Notes: a model not told the origin generated them from the sequence alone. DNA of 64,000 nt from Bacteroidota bacterium (GCA_023437305.1 JAEZGN010000010.1:1-64000), one strand, 5' to 3'; shown: positions 37,501 to 46,451, numbered from the stretch's first letter. Numbers and translations: made by a program.

Positions 37501-37649
37501 TCTATAACAGTACCGGAGACTGTTATTTTTCCAGGATCTTGATTTACGGCACCCTGTACCGTACAAAAACTACCCAACAAAAAACATATAAAAAACATTT
37601 TAAGGGATAGAAGACCCATAGACATTTTTTGGGCTTTAGGTTTCTTCAT
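34506..37649 (-). CDS. SusC-family TonB-dependent transporter of mannan locus
   Basis: A 1047-residue transporter: signal peptide, CarboxypepD_reg-like domain (about 42-115, VSGTVIDTKGEPLIGVSVVL), TonB plug with YGSVKKSDLTGS, the GSRGANGVIIVTTRR segment, and a barrel ending VGIDITF. Unlike the other SusC in this window it has no STN domain, consistent with the lack of a FecR/sigma pair here and with regulation by the AraC protein. It imports manno-oligosaccharides through the outer membrane with TonB. Confidence 0.95.
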   Translation of the reverse strand: MKKPKAQKMSMGLLSLKMFFICFLLGSFCTVQGAVNQDPGKITVSGTVIDTKGEPLIGVSVVLKNAAAHTGTITDIDGKYSLPNIPSNGTLEFSSIGMTKQEIAINNRTTIDVTMQDDAILLGETIVIGYGSVKKSDLTGSVASIKTDVISDIPANSVEGLLQGRAAGVQVINSSQDPGSGSTVRIRGNSSLRGSNSPLIVVDGFPLGDAGDLKQINTDDIVSMEVLKDASASAIYGSRGANGVIIVTTRRAKKGTTTVSVKQQLTFSEFSSKLDLWRDPVLMAMLNNESRINGGEQPLYIGAVNSAGVYYPSIEELQTTWTTNTRWDDLVFRNRPVSSNTTISVASSNEKTSFNLSANYFSDMGMYKDDDYSKGGYNLNVDHYIYDNFKIRASNILYLGDRDSNGWTAYWRNPIYPVYNEDGSYWQANNTDYDHPVALRELKKNKTKMLDVISSAALEWQILPELKLTSQLNYKYGKSTNDQYFPKKYTQAGNENGGRGIIGNTEGQNFVSETFANYSKLFNEKHELGVMAGHSYEWYQYRDSYLTASGFVNESLGNENMGSGEQAKNLLSNGFSKSKLLSYMGRLNYTFDNKYLATLTFRADGSSKFGINNKWAYFPSGALSWKAHEEEFVKNWKVFDELKFRLSYGISGNQGISPYQTLSRYGTTKYYNEGQWLTAIGPGYVSGNTGQDGIYKVWSGIPNPDLKWETTSQWDLGIDMAFFNRRLTATLDIYNKETSDLLRERNLALSSGYDRMWVNDGKIRNRGFEATFNSIIVDTKDWGFDATFIFSMNRNKVLDLGSSLESGLITDPRTGMQYEVIGNLREQYRAYTNILAIGQPINVFYGYKTNGIIQTLQEGLDAGLTGDYAQPGEFKYMNIYDGDGTTGVINENDRCIIGDPNPDFTASLNLAFRWKNLDASIFLNGVFGNDVLNTKTFGDPHNAAFRWTLDNPTNKYPSLRSNRQTMLSDYWVEDGSFVRIQNLSVGYTFKLPKQKVFAERARLYMNASNLYTFSKFDGYDPEVDQTGIYAGGYPRLRKWTVGIDITF

Positions 37650-37692
37650 GTGATTAGTTTTATTAAATATTATTTATAACTAGTTAACAAAA

Positions 37693-37700
37693 CAAAAGTA
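37693..37700 (-). promoter_or_regulatory. Candidate -7 element for the mannan susC
   Basis: On the minus strand this reads TACTTTTG, matching TAnnTTTG, 44 bp before the SusC start in a 93-bp gap. No clear -33 element is seen, so an internal promoter is only a suggestion. Confidence 0.35.
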
Positions 37701-37742
37701 TAGGGAAACAATGAATAAAAATTTACCAATCCTGCTGATTTG

Positions 37743-38759
37743 TTATACTTTTTTGAATGTTTTGATAAAATCATGGATATTGCATGTTGCAACACCTACA
37801 TATTTATCTGCACCTCCGTAATACACATATAATGTGTCATCTACAATTACATTTCCTGTCGGAAATACGCACCCTCTGTAATATCCTTCAATCTCGTAGT
37901 CGTATTCCGGCTCAAGGATGAAATCCGAAGCTTTTGAAATTATCTTCAATGGATTTTCTAAATCCAGAAGGATAGCACCCGCCCTATAGTAACCCAAACC
38001 TCCGTTTTCAACACCATGGTAAATAACCAACCAACCATATTCTGTTTTCAAAGGCGGGGTACTTCCTCCTATTTTTTCTTCCCATGAGCCTTCAATACCG
38101 GTTAAGAGCAAATGGCTTTCTTTGTCCTCCCAGTCTAATAAGTCATCAGAAAATTTGAGCCAGATGGAAGGATATTTTACGCCATATTTTTCTCCTATAT
38201 ATTGCTTTGGCCGATGCATCAATACATATTGCCCATTTATCTTTTCAGGAAAAATTATTACATCTCTGTCATCTAGCACGGGTGAAGTTAAACGCCCTAA
38301 ACGTCTGAAATTTTTAAAATCAGTAGTAACAGCAAGCCCCGTATTTCCCAGATTTTTAGCAATTGCTGCAGGTGCATCTGCACCCACCTTAGGTACTTTT
38401 ACCACATCATGAGCAAATTTCCAATATTGTCCCGGAGGAAAGGGGCGGTATGCATATGTTACATAATATTCATTATCGAATTTAACTATACGCGGATCTT
38501 CCACACAACCTGAGTCGAAATTGTTTGCTCCAGGTCCGAAGACTGGTTCATCCGAAGCTCTTTCGAAATGAAAGCCATCTTTACTGGTCGCCAATCCTAA
38601 TCGGATTACATGTTCTTCATCATTACCTGCAGCACGATAGAGCATGTAAAAAGTTCCGTTGTCATAGTATACTCCCGGATTGCATGTCACTAATGATTCC
38701 CAGTCATTTTTCTCGTTGGGAGACACAATAGGGTTTCCCTGAAATTTTTTCAATTTCAT
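37743..38759 (-). CDS. GH130 mannoside phosphorylase (or mannosidase)
   Basis: A 338-residue five-bladed beta-propeller enzyme of GH130. The catalytic Asp lies in SGCVEDPRI, and the DRDVIIFPEKINGQYVLMHRP, SWEEKIGGSTPP and YHGVENGGLGYYRAGAILLD stretches are family hallmarks. There is no signal peptide, so it is cytoplasmic. It probably phosphorolyses a beta-mannosyl disaccharide or oligosaccharide to mannose-1-phosphate. Basic residues that could bind phosphate are present (R, H and K in the HRP region), favouring phosphorylase, but some GH130 members are beta-1,2-mannosidases. It sits between the symporter and susC, fitting intracellular processing of imported products. Confidence 0.87.
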   Translation of the reverse strand: MKLKKFQGNPIVSPNEKNDWESLVTCNPGVYYDNGTFYMLYRAAGNDEEHVIRLGLATSKDGFHFERASDEPVFGPGANNFDSGCVEDPRIVKFDNEYYVTYAYRPFPPGQYWKFAHDVVKVPKVGADAPAAIAKNLGNTGLAVTTDFKNFRRLGRLTSPVLDDRDVIIFPEKINGQYVLMHRPKQYIGEKYGVKYPSIWLKFSDDLLDWEDKESHLLLTGIEGSWEEKIGGSTPPLKTEYGWLVIYHGVENGGLGYYRAGAILLDLENPLKIISKASDFILEPEYDYEIEGYYRGCVFPTGNVIVDDTLYVYYGGADKYVGVATCNIHDFIKTFKKV

Positions 38760-38797
38760 AAATTAAAGTTTTATTATATTGATTTCTAATTGATTGA

Positions 38798-40375
38798 CTA
38801 ACTAAATACAACCCAAAGAATAGCACTCAGCCCTAACAAAAGTATTGCCCATCCTAGATAACTTTTATACCAGGCATTCCCTCTCAGATCTTTAAATTCT
38901 GTAATCAGGTCATCCTTTCTAAAAGTAGTGTCTGCAAGTTTATCATTGGTAGGCGCCGGACTCATCAAGCTTGTGAAATACATAATCAATATGCTGGCAC
39001 TAAGCAGAAACGGAACCACAAGCAAGAAGTGCATATCTCCGAAAATCTCCTGTCGGAAGAAAAGCATCAGTACCGCTATTGCCAACCCGCTTATCAGCCC
39101 AATGAAAGTACCATTTCCGTTTACCCTTTTACTGAATATACCCAGAAGGAACGCTGCCACAATTGGAGGTGAAATGTATGATAGCATCTCCTGATAGTAT
39201 TTTAATAATGAGCCGAATTTACCGATCTGTGGAGCCCATATTGCAGCCAAAATAATGATAACTAATGAAGCTATTTTTCCCACCCTTACCAGTTTCTTTG
39301 AATCGGCATTTTTATTGAAGTGAGAATAAAAGTCCATTGTAAATAAGGTAGATGTCGAATTTAAAATGGCGCTTAGAGCTGAAGTCAATGCGGATAACAA
39401 AGCAGCTAAGATAATAGCCAATAAACCGATTGGCATTAAATTGATTACCATAGTCGGATATACCATGTCCGGACGATCCAGTCCTGGAAACAATCCTCTT
39501 GCAATAAGTCCGGGTATAGCTATTATAAATAAGGTTGCCATAGTCAAGAATCCATTCAGCATAACGCCTTTCCGTCCTTCATCAACCGTTTTGGCGCTTA
39601 ACACCCGTTGTACCATCGTCTGGTTATTCGCCCAGAAATAGATACCCAGAATCGGCATGCCGACTATCAGTCCCAGCCATGGAGTAGCAGGATCATCCAT
39701 CGGACGAATAAGTTTTGCCAGAATATCTCCGTTCTTATACAGATCGATAAAATAATCGCCTCCCTGCAGGAAACAGAAGATGGTGAGTATTACCGAACCT
39801 ATAATCAGTATAATGGCCTGTATCAGTTCCGTTTTTATCACCGAGGACAATCCTCCTGGAATAGTGTATGAGGCTGCTATGGCTGCGAATATAATGATGA
39901 TTAATTGCAAATCGGCAGCCGGATATATCAGCTTAATAATCAGTGCTGCTGCATATAATGCTCCGGCAGCATCCAAAAATATATTACCGATAATACAAAT
40001 CGCTGAAAAATAGAAACGGGAACGTTTATCGAAACGTTTCTCTAAAAATTCTGGAATTGTGAAAACTTTAGACCTTATATATAGTGGCAATAAAAATACC
40101 GCAAAGAATACCATAACGACTATCCCGGTCAGGTTGTAGTTGAAAACGGCAAGCCCTGTATCATAAGCATCCCCCGATTGTCCTATCAAGGTCGTACTGG
40201 ATATGCTCGCTGCAAATAGTGATAAGCCGACAATCCACCAAGGCATCGAGCGACCAGCAAGAAAATAAGACTGGGAATCCGAACTTTTCCCATTTTTAAG
40301 CCCCCACCATATTATAAATATAATGTAAAGGACTACTATGACTAAATCGACTGTGCTGATTGAAAAATTTTCCAT
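38798..40375 (-). CDS. Sodium:solute symporter (SSS family)
   Basis: A 525-residue inner-membrane protein with about 13-14 hydrophobic segments. The early SDSQSYFLAGRSMPWWIVGLSL segment and the GQSGDAYDTGLAVFNYN stretch are typical of SSS (SGLT-like) sugar transporters. It likely carries a mannose-containing mono- or disaccharide with sodium into the cytoplasm, where GH130 can act. It is the first gene of the long minus-strand mannan operon and is divergent from the AraC regulator, so the 157-bp gap between them should hold regulatory sites. Confidence 0.88.
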   Translation of the reverse strand: MENFSISTVDLVIVVLYIIFIIWWGLKNGKSSDSQSYFLAGRSMPWWIVGLSLFAASISSTTLIGQSGDAYDTGLAVFNYNLTGIVVMVFFAVFLLPLYIRSKVFTIPEFLEKRFDKRSRFYFSAICIIGNIFLDAAGALYAAALIIKLIYPAADLQLIIIIFAAIAASYTIPGGLSSVIKTELIQAIILIIGSVILTIFCFLQGGDYFIDLYKNGDILAKLIRPMDDPATPWLGLIVGMPILGIYFWANNQTMVQRVLSAKTVDEGRKGVMLNGFLTMATLFIIAIPGLIARGLFPGLDRPDMVYPTMVINLMPIGLLAIILAALLSALTSALSAILNSTSTLFTMDFYSHFNKNADSKKLVRVGKIASLVIIILAAIWAPQIGKFGSLLKYYQEMLSYISPPIVAAFLLGIFSKRVNGNGTFIGLISGLAIAVLMLFFRQEIFGDMHFLLVVPFLLSASILIMYFTSLMSPAPTNDKLADTTFRKDDLITEFKDLRGNAWYKSYLGWAILLLGLSAILWVVFS

Positions 40376-40471
40376 GGGTATTGATTTATATTCATGTTAC
40401 AAAAGTATGTGTTAAGTTGTATTGATTATTATACTATTCGATTGAAATGTTGTACTTTTTTGAATTAACTA

Positions 40472-40500
40472 TTGCTTTTTTTATTTTATTTCTACATTTG
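40472..40500 (+). promoter_or_regulatory. Candidate promoter for the AraC regulator
   Basis: TTG (40472-40474) and TACATTTG (40493-40500) are 18 bp apart and match the Bacteroidetes -33/-7 pattern. The start codon is 33 bp downstream. The same 157-bp gap must hold the divergent symporter promoter. Confidence 0.5.
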
Positions 40501-40532
40501 TATATGGTATCACCTATTTAATAACTTTCGTT

Positions 40533-41399
40533 ATGAGAGAAATTCAAAAAGAGATTACACCCTTGTCGGATAATGATTTATTCATTGTTCTGAATCATCC
40601 GTCTGCCAAATTCGATTATCCGGTGCACCATCATTCCGATTATGAAATTAATTTAGTAATTGATACATATGGGAAACGTATAGTTGGAGATTCTGAGGAA
40701 GAATTTTCTACTCTAGATTTGGTAATGATAGGCCCTAATATTCCCCACGCCTGGCAAGGGGAAATAGTAGAGGGAAACCATGTGGTAACTATCCAGTTTT
40801 CCGAAAAACTACTGAATTTTCCAATGCTGGAAAAAAGACTATTCTCGCAGATTAAAGCCTTACTTTATGAAGCTCAACGAGGCATATGCTTTTCAGAGAA
40901 AACACGACTGGATATGAAAGACCGTATATTAAAATTAACCAAGATGCAGGGCTTTCAGACAGTATTGGAGTTCTTTTCTATTCTTCACGACCTTTCTATT
41001 TCTGACAGGAGTGTATTAATGGATAACAGATACGATTCGCAAGCAATTGTCAGAGTTTCCAAAAGTCGTCGTATCGCTAAAGTATGTGATTATATTGAAA
41101 AGAATTATGAGAATCAGATTAAGTTAAGTGAAGTAGCTGAAATGGTAAACATGTCTGAATCTGCATTCAGTCATTTTTTCAAAAAAAAGACCCGTTGTAC
41201 ATTTATTGATTATGTTATCAATCTGAGAATAGCAAAAGCTTGCCAGATGCTATCGGAAACAACGCACTCCATAGCAGAAATATGTTTTCTTTGCGGGTTT
41301 AATAATTTATCCAATTTCATTCGTATTTTCAAAAAAAAGAAAGGATCTACTCCCAGCGAGTACCGTACATTAATAGAACAAATGCTCATTAAATATTAA
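40533..41399 (+). CDS. AraC-family transcriptional regulator
   Basis: A 288-residue regulator. The N-terminal half is a cupin-like sensor (HHHSDYEINLVIDTYGKR, a likely sugar-sensing domain). The C-terminal 100 residues carry two helix-turn-helix motifs (IKLSEVAEMVNMSESAFSHFF and HSIAEICFLCGFNNLSNFIR) ending PSEYR, as in AraC/XylS proteins. Divergent from the mannan operon and upstream of GH30, it is the likely regulator of the mannan genes on both sides. It is intact, and no hybrid two-component regulator is present. Confidence 0.92.
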   Translation: MREIQKEITPLSDNDLFIVLNHPSAKFDYPVHHHSDYEINLVIDTYGKRIVGDSEEEFSTLDLVMIGPNIPHAWQGEIVEGNHVVTIQFSEKLLNFPMLEKRLFSQIKALLYEAQRGICFSEKTRLDMKDRILKLTKMQGFQTVLEFFSILHDLSISDRSVLMDNRYDSQAIVRVSKSRRIAKVCDYIEKNYENQIKLSEVAEMVNMSESAFSHFFKKKTRCTFIDYVINLRIAKACQMLSETTHSIAEICFLCGFNNLSNFIRIFKKKKGSTPSEYRTLIEQMLIKY

Positions 41400-41460
41400 C
41401 ATATTCATAATAGTATAACAAATCAGCGACATTGTATAACGATAAGTTTGCCTACCAAAG

Positions 41461-41468
41461 TAAATTTG
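41461..41468 (+). promoter_or_regulatory. Candidate -7 element before GH30
   Basis: TAAATTTG matches TAnnTTTG, 30 bp before the GH30 start. The nearest TTG sites lie at non-standard distances, so support is weak. Confidence 0.3.
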
Positions 41469-41498
41469 TTGTATGTAAACTTTTAATAAATAAATACA

Positions 41499-42977
41499 AT
41501 GTTAAATCTAATATCGTTAAAAAAATTGTTTTTACTGGCATTAGCCCTACATGCAATTTGCACACAAGCACAACAAATAGAATCGTGGATAACTACACCT
41601 GACCGGAATACTCTTTTTCAGCAACAATCCGAAAAGATAACTTTCGGAGATGAGCAGGGAAAAGGCTTGCCTATCATAATTGATGACCGTCAGGAATATC
41701 AAATAATGGATGGTTTTGGTTTCGCTTTGACCGAAGGAAGTGCGTTTCATCTGAATCGCATGAGCGCAAATGCTCGTGAAAATATTCTCAAAGAAATGTT
41801 CAGGAATGATGTGAACAATGTCGGATTCAGTTATATCCGGTTAACCTTAGGAGCATCCGACCTGAATAATTTTGTCTATTCCTACAACGACCTTCCCGAT
41901 GGAGAAAAAGATACCGAATTAAAGAAATTCAATCTTGGACATGATTACGATGATGTAATTCCTGTAATGAAAGAAATATTGAAAATCGTACCTGATATAA
42001 AAATAATGGCATCACCTTGGTCTGCGCCTGTATGGATGAAGACGAATAATAATGTACAGGGAGGAGCTTTAAAGAAAGAATATTACAATGTATATGCACA
42101 ATATTTTGTGAAATACATTCAACAAATGGCAAAAGAAGGAATAAATATTGATGCTGTTACTATACAAAATGAACCGTTAAACTCGCGTAATACTCCCAGT
42201 ATGCCTTGGTATTGGCAGGAGCATAATGAATTTGTAAGGGACCATCTCGGACCTGCATTTAAAGAAGCAGGCATAGAGACCAAGATTGTTATTTTCGACC
42301 ATAATTGCGACCGCCCCGATTATCCTTTAGCTATTTTAAGTGATGCAATCACAGCGCAATATGTCGATGGTTCTGCGTTTCATCATTATCGGGGATATCT
42401 CAGCGGTATGAGTATCGTACACCGGGCAAGACCGGATAAAAACATTTATTTTACAGAGCAGATGCTTACCGAAAGGCCAGATAGTAAGACTTTAAATATT
42501 GCATCGTCCGTGAAAAGGCTTTTGATTGATGTGACTCGGAATTGGAGTAAGAATGTTGTTCTCTGGAATTATGGAGCCAACCCGCTAAACGACCCGCATA
42601 CCGATAACGGAGGTTGTTCGATGTGTCAGGGTGCAATAACTATCGATGGAGACCATGTGACTCGAAATATAGCCTATTATACAATAGCGCATGCGTCCAA
42701 ATTCGTTCGCCCGGGTTCTGTACGCATTTCATCAACTCATCCTTTCGACTCTGGTGTGGATATTACTGAGGATGAAGAACGGGCGGAAGTGCGTCGTACA
42801 ACGGTTGTGGAGCATAGCGATGTATTACCGAATGTAGCTTTTAAAACTCCCGAAGGCAAGATTGTTTTGATTGTCGCCAATGACAGTTGGTCTCGTAATC
42901 ATGTTAAGGTACAATATAACGGACGTTTTGCCAATCTACCACTCGCTCCCGGTTCTGTGGGAACTTTCACCTGGTAA
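41499..42977 (+). CDS. GH30 glycoside hydrolase
   Basis: A 492-residue secreted enzyme (signal peptide ending CTQAQ). The GH30 features are IMDGFGFALTEGSA near residues 69-82, IMASPWSAPVWMK, the acid/base E225 in TIQNEPL and the nucleophile E320 in IYFTEQML, within a (beta/alpha)8 barrel plus a C-terminal beta domain. Related GH30 enzymes act on beta-1,6-glucan, beta-glucosyl or beta-xylosyl bonds, so the exact substrate is open. It is followed 16 bp later by a type B carboxylesterase and then a CE1-type esterase, all plus strand and likely co-transcribed. Confidence 0.88.
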   Translation: MLNLISLKKLFLLALALHAICTQAQQIESWITTPDRNTLFQQQSEKITFGDEQGKGLPIIIDDRQEYQIMDGFGFALTEGSAFHLNRMSANARENILKEMFRNDVNNVGFSYIRLTLGASDLNNFVYSYNDLPDGEKDTELKKFNLGHDYDDVIPVMKEILKIVPDIKIMASPWSAPVWMKTNNNVQGGALKKEYYNVYAQYFVKYIQQMAKEGINIDAVTIQNEPLNSRNTPSMPWYWQEHNEFVRDHLGPAFKEAGIETKIVIFDHNCDRPDYPLAILSDAITAQYVDGSAFHHYRGYLSGMSIVHRARPDKNIYFTEQMLTERPDSKTLNIASSVKRLLIDVTRNWSKNVVLWNYGANPLNDPHTDNGGCSMCQGAITIDGDHVTRNIAYYTIAHASKFVRPGSVRISSTHPFDSGVDITEDEERAEVRRTTVVEHSDVLPNVAFKTPEGKIVLIVANDSWSRNHVKVQYNGRFANLPLAPGSVGTFTW

Positions 42978-42993
42978 ATAAACAAATAGAATT

Positions 42994-44655
42994 ATGAATA
43001 AAACAAGTGAAGTATTTATTAAGGCTGTTACGATAGCATCAGCATTATTTATCACCGTTACGTCTCCATTACCGGCACAGAATCACACTATCATTCCCGA
43101 AGATGAACCGCAAATTCAAATCGGAGAAAATATCGCTATAGCCGATACAGAATACGGCAAAGTGAAAGGATATATTTCTCGCGGGGTATATACATTTCTG
43201 GGTATACCGTATGCTTCTGAAACATCTGGAAAGAACCGTTTTATGCCTCCGCAGAAACATGAAAAGTGGGATGGCATCCGCCCGGCTGTATTTTACGGCA
43301 ACAGTGCACCGCAAGATGTGTACAGCCGTGCGTCTACTTCGTACGATATGTTTGTAGACCATTGGAATTACGATGAAATCAGCGAGAATTGCCTCGCTCT
43401 GAATATCTGGACAAATGCAATTGCCGATGGCAAAAAACGTCCGGTAATTGTCTGGTTGCACGGTGGCGGATTTACCCGGGGAAATGGCATCGAACAAGAT
43501 GGTTACCATGGTGAAAATATCGTTCGCTATGGTGACATTGTTTTCTGCTCCATAAACCATCGGTTGGGTGTTTTTGGTTTTACCGACTTGTCTGCTTTCG
43601 GAGAAAAATACAAGGATTCGGGAAATGCCGGCTTATTGGACATGGTTTTCGCTTTGCAATGGATACATGACAATATTGAAAATTTTGGAGGAGACCCCGG
43701 CAATGTCACTATTATCGGTCAATCCGGCGGAGGGGCCAAGGTCTGCTTGCTGGCAACGATGCCCGAAACAAAAGGTCTTATCCATAAAGGTGTTTCGCTC
43801 AGTGGTTCGGCTATACGTGCTAATAGTAAAGATTATTCGAAACGCTTAGGAGAATATATTGTAAAAGAAGCAGGACTATCAGAATCGGAAGTAGATAAAT
43901 TACAGGATATGCCGTGGAAAGATTATATGGAGCTTGCTTATCAGGGAGCATCACGTATGGAAAAAGAGAGCGGAGGAGCAGGAATGGCAAGAGGAAGTTT
44001 CGGTCCCGTAGGAGATGGAATTCATTTGCCCGAAAGTGAATTTTTCAGCAATCCGGACTCTCCCGATATACCCATGATTTTCTGTACTACTTTTCACGAG
44101 TGGGGAGTGGAGAGAAATAATCCTTCTCAGGAAACAATTACCAAAACAGAAGCGATTCAAAAACTTTCGGAACGATATGGAGAGAATGCACAAGCTATAT
44201 ATGATGCATATTCACGTAATTTTCCTTCAGCAAAACCGTTTGACGTTCTTGTATTGATTTATTCAAACCGCATGTCAGTAGTGGAATCGGCAATTGCGAA
44301 GAAAAAACAGGAATCACCTGTATATATGGTATGGTTTGGATTCGAACCTCCTTTATTTGACGGGCGTATACGTGCTTTTCATTGCCTCGATATTTCATTC
44401 TGGTTTTTGAATACTGACCTGATGCTGACACATTCGGGAGGAGGGATCAGACCTCGGAAACTATCGTATAAAATGGCGGATTCACTCCTTAACTTTGCAC
44501 GTACAGGTAATCCGAATTGTGTATCTTTACCTCACTGGCTGGAGTTTTCCTTGGAGAATGGAGAAACAATGATATTGAATGATAATTGCGAAGTAAAAAA
44601 CGACCCGGATAAAGAGGGACGTACAGTATTAATGAATAGTGTGAATAATAAATAA
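42994..44655 (+). CDS. Type B carboxylesterase
   Basis: A 553-residue secreted alpha/beta-hydrolase of the carboxylesterase type B family. The oxyanion motif WLHGGGF is followed by the nucleophile S244 in GQSGGGA (GxSxG), an acidic triad member further on, and the catalytic His H463 in FHCLDISF. Secretion and its place between GH30 and a CE1-like esterase suggest removal of acyl groups (acetyl or aromatic) from a plant polysaccharide. Precise substrate is unknown. Its length fits the family (500-560). Confidence 0.85.
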   Translation: MNKTSEVFIKAVTIASALFITVTSPLPAQNHTIIPEDEPQIQIGENIAIADTEYGKVKGYISRGVYTFLGIPYASETSGKNRFMPPQKHEKWDGIRPAVFYGNSAPQDVYSRASTSYDMFVDHWNYDEISENCLALNIWTNAIADGKKRPVIVWLHGGGFTRGNGIEQDGYHGENIVRYGDIVFCSINHRLGVFGFTDLSAFGEKYKDSGNAGLLDMVFALQWIHDNIENFGGDPGNVTIIGQSGGGAKVCLLATMPETKGLIHKGVSLSGSAIRANSKDYSKRLGEYIVKEAGLSESEVDKLQDMPWKDYMELAYQGASRMEKESGGAGMARGSFGPVGDGIHLPESEFFSNPDSPDIPMIFCTTFHEWGVERNNPSQETITKTEAIQKLSERYGENAQAIYDAYSRNFPSAKPFDVLVLIYSNRMSVVESAIAKKKQESPVYMVWFGFEPPLFDGRIRAFHCLDISFWFLNTDLMLTHSGGGIRPRKLSYKMADSLLNFARTGNPNCVSLPHWLEFSLENGETMILNDNCEVKNDPDKEGRTVLMNSVNNK

Positions 44656-44677
44656 TAGTCAAGAAAATATCATCTGT

Positions 44678-45838
44678 ATGAGAAAGAATGTTTTATTTTT
44701 ATTGGTAATAATAAGTATTAATGGATTAACATCCTCAGTTAATGCTCAGGAAAAGAAAAATAAATTCAGCATGGATGGTTGGTGGAAACCTGCCGAGCCT
44801 CCTTTTTCTCCTGTAGTAAACGAGGATAATAGTATCACATTCCGAATAAAGGCTCCCAGTGCAAAGAATGTCATTTTGCATTTTGATGAATGGGATGTCT
44901 TATCACAGCCGATGGTAAAAGATGAGCAGGATATATGGTCTGTTACAATCCATCCTGTGAAGCCACGGTTGTACCAATATGTATTCGAGATTGATGGTAT
45001 CCGTACAATAGATTTTGCCAATCCGGTTGTAAAAGCCGGAACGTCAGTGTATGGAAGTGTCGTTGAAGTACATGGCGGTTCCATTCCACGTTATGACGAA
45101 CTGCAGAATGTATCTCATGGAGAAATTCATATCTTGAAGTATATCTCTACTCAACTTCATAAACCGCGAGAAATGTATGTATACTTACCGGCTGAATATC
45201 ATAAAAATAATTTGGAAGAATTTCCTGTCTTATACTTGCGACATGGAGGCGGGGACAGCGAGAGCAGTTGGACAAAAGATGGCCGTTCCGGTATCATATT
45301 GGATAACCTGATTGCTTCGGGAAAAGCTAAACCGATGTTAATCGTTATGTCTAACGGATTGACGGACGGTTCATGGGCAGGAGGAAGCACTGTGGAAGGA
45401 ATGGATATATTGGAAGAGGAACTCCTAAATGATATTATTCCGTATATTGAACAACGTTATCGTGTAAAAAGAGATAAAAGAAACAGGGCTATTGCCGGGC
45501 TTTCTATGGGAGGAGGTCAAGCTTATGTTATTGGATTAAGAAATTTGGATAAATTTTCATATATAGGTCAATTTAGTGCTGGGATTATAGGAGATGGCAA
45601 TTTCAGCCATGACAAATACATTCCGGGCGTTATATCTGATGTTGGAAGAGTCAATCGCGAACTAAAGCTACTCTGGATTGGTTGCGGAACAAAAGATCCT
45701 CGCTATGACGGGCACGTCGAATTTGTGGAAAATCTTAAAGAGATGGGAGTTAAATACGAATTCTATGATAGTAATTATGGTCATGAATGGGAATTCTGGA
45801 GGCAACAATTACAGGATTTTGTACAGAGATTATTTTAA
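44678..45838 (+). CDS. CE1-type esterase with N-terminal CBM48/E-set domain
   Basis: A 386-residue secreted protein. Residues about 30-130 form an E-set/CBM48-like beta domain (SITFRIKAPSAKNVILHF). The rest is an alpha/beta-hydrolase with the nucleophile S276 in AGLSMGGG, typical of CE1 feruloyl or acetyl esterases (esterase D family), and a likely catalytic His near YGHEW. It follows the type B esterase by 22 bp. Together with GH30 it probably debranches acylated glycans. Confidence 0.87.
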   Translation: MRKNVLFLLVIISINGLTSSVNAQEKKNKFSMDGWWKPAEPPFSPVVNEDNSITFRIKAPSAKNVILHFDEWDVLSQPMVKDEQDIWSVTIHPVKPRLYQYVFEIDGIRTIDFANPVVKAGTSVYGSVVEVHGGSIPRYDELQNVSHGEIHILKYISTQLHKPREMYVYLPAEYHKNNLEEFPVLYLRHGGGDSESSWTKDGRSGIILDNLIASGKAKPMLIVMSNGLTDGSWAGGSTVEGMDILEEELLNDIIPYIEQRYRVKRDKRNRAIAGLSMGGGQAYVIGLRNLDKFSYIGQFSAGIIGDGNFSHDKYIPGVISDVGRVNRELKLLWIGCGTKDPRYDGHVEFVENLKEMGVKYEFYDSNYGHEWEFWRQQLQDFVQRLF

Positions 45839-45866
45839 AGAATTGATTAAAAGATTAGAATAAAGT

Positions 45867-45886
45867 AGACTCTACGTATTGAGTCT
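45867..45886 (+). terminator. Weak hairpin after CE1 esterase
   Basis: AGACTC pairs with GAGTCT around an 8-nt loop, 28 bp past the esterase stop and followed by TTTG. The stem is short. Confidence 0.4.
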
Positions 45887-45921
45887 TTGTATCACTAATT
45901 AATAATTATAATTTTTTTAAA

Positions 45922-46339
45922 ATGAAAAATTTAATGAATTTGAAATTATTTTCTATCTTATCTAAACAAGATGAAAGTAACAATTTTCTAACAAAACTTG
46001 AAGAAGCCTATGACGAATTTGCACTAAAGTTATTAAACAAACTACAGATTGAATCAAACATTCCAAAGCTGTATTATCACCTTGGCTTTGTTCGTTTGGA
46101 ACTTGTCGGAATACGAGACGGGTTATCCGATAAGGAGGGAAAAAAATGCCTTAAAATATACAATCAAGGCAATCTCTCTCATTGATATAGAATTAAGAAT
46201 TTTACAATGGCAATTACAGAATAATAGCAATAAAGGAAATCAAAAAGAAGAAAAATCAGAACAAGACCTCGGAGGGGTCGTTTTTTATACCATCTTTGAA
46301 TTGATATTCAATCGCTTAATCAATAAAACAAGTTTATAA
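45922..46339 (+). pseudogene. Small hypothetical gene, apparently frameshifted
   Basis: The first frame (from ATG 45922) gives a helical, charged protein (MKNLMNLKLFSILSKQDE, later LYYHLGFVRLELVGIRDG) and then stops at 46185 soon after a run of seven A (46140-46146). The neighbouring frame continues with protein-like sequence (NALKYTIKAISLIDIELRILQ) to 46339. Joining them at the A run gives about 138 residues. I do not recognise the family. Either a one-base indel broke the gene, or slippage joins the frames, or the 87-residue product alone is real, since a terminator-like hairpin lies at 46265-46286 inside the second frame. Confidence 0.45.
46265..46286 (+). terminator. Intrinsic terminator-like hairpin
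   Basis: GACCTC and GGGGTC pair (one G-T) around a GGA loop, followed by GTTTTTTAT. It lies inside the second frame of the broken small gene, so the coding frame probably does not run through it. Confidence 0.55.
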
Positions 46340-46387
46340 GTAATGACTTAGGAACGATTTAGGGTAGGCATTCATACAAAAGAAAAA

Positions 46388-46412
46388 CCTTCTAAATCTA
46401 CTATTTAGAAGG
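46388..46412 (-). terminator. Terminator after tRNA-Lys
   Basis: CCTTCTAAAT (46388-46397) pairs with ATTTAGAAGG (46403-46412). On the minus strand the stem is followed by TTTTTCTTTT, about 40 bp past the tRNA 3' end. Confidence 0.85.
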
Positions 46413-46451
46413 CTTCATTTTCATTGGCTCAGATTTGACTCTGGCTTTCAG

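Noticed and set aside
43069..43560. Minus-strand 163-residue open frame within the type B carboxylesterase gene
   Set aside because: Composition is random-like and it is opposite an intact catalytic gene.
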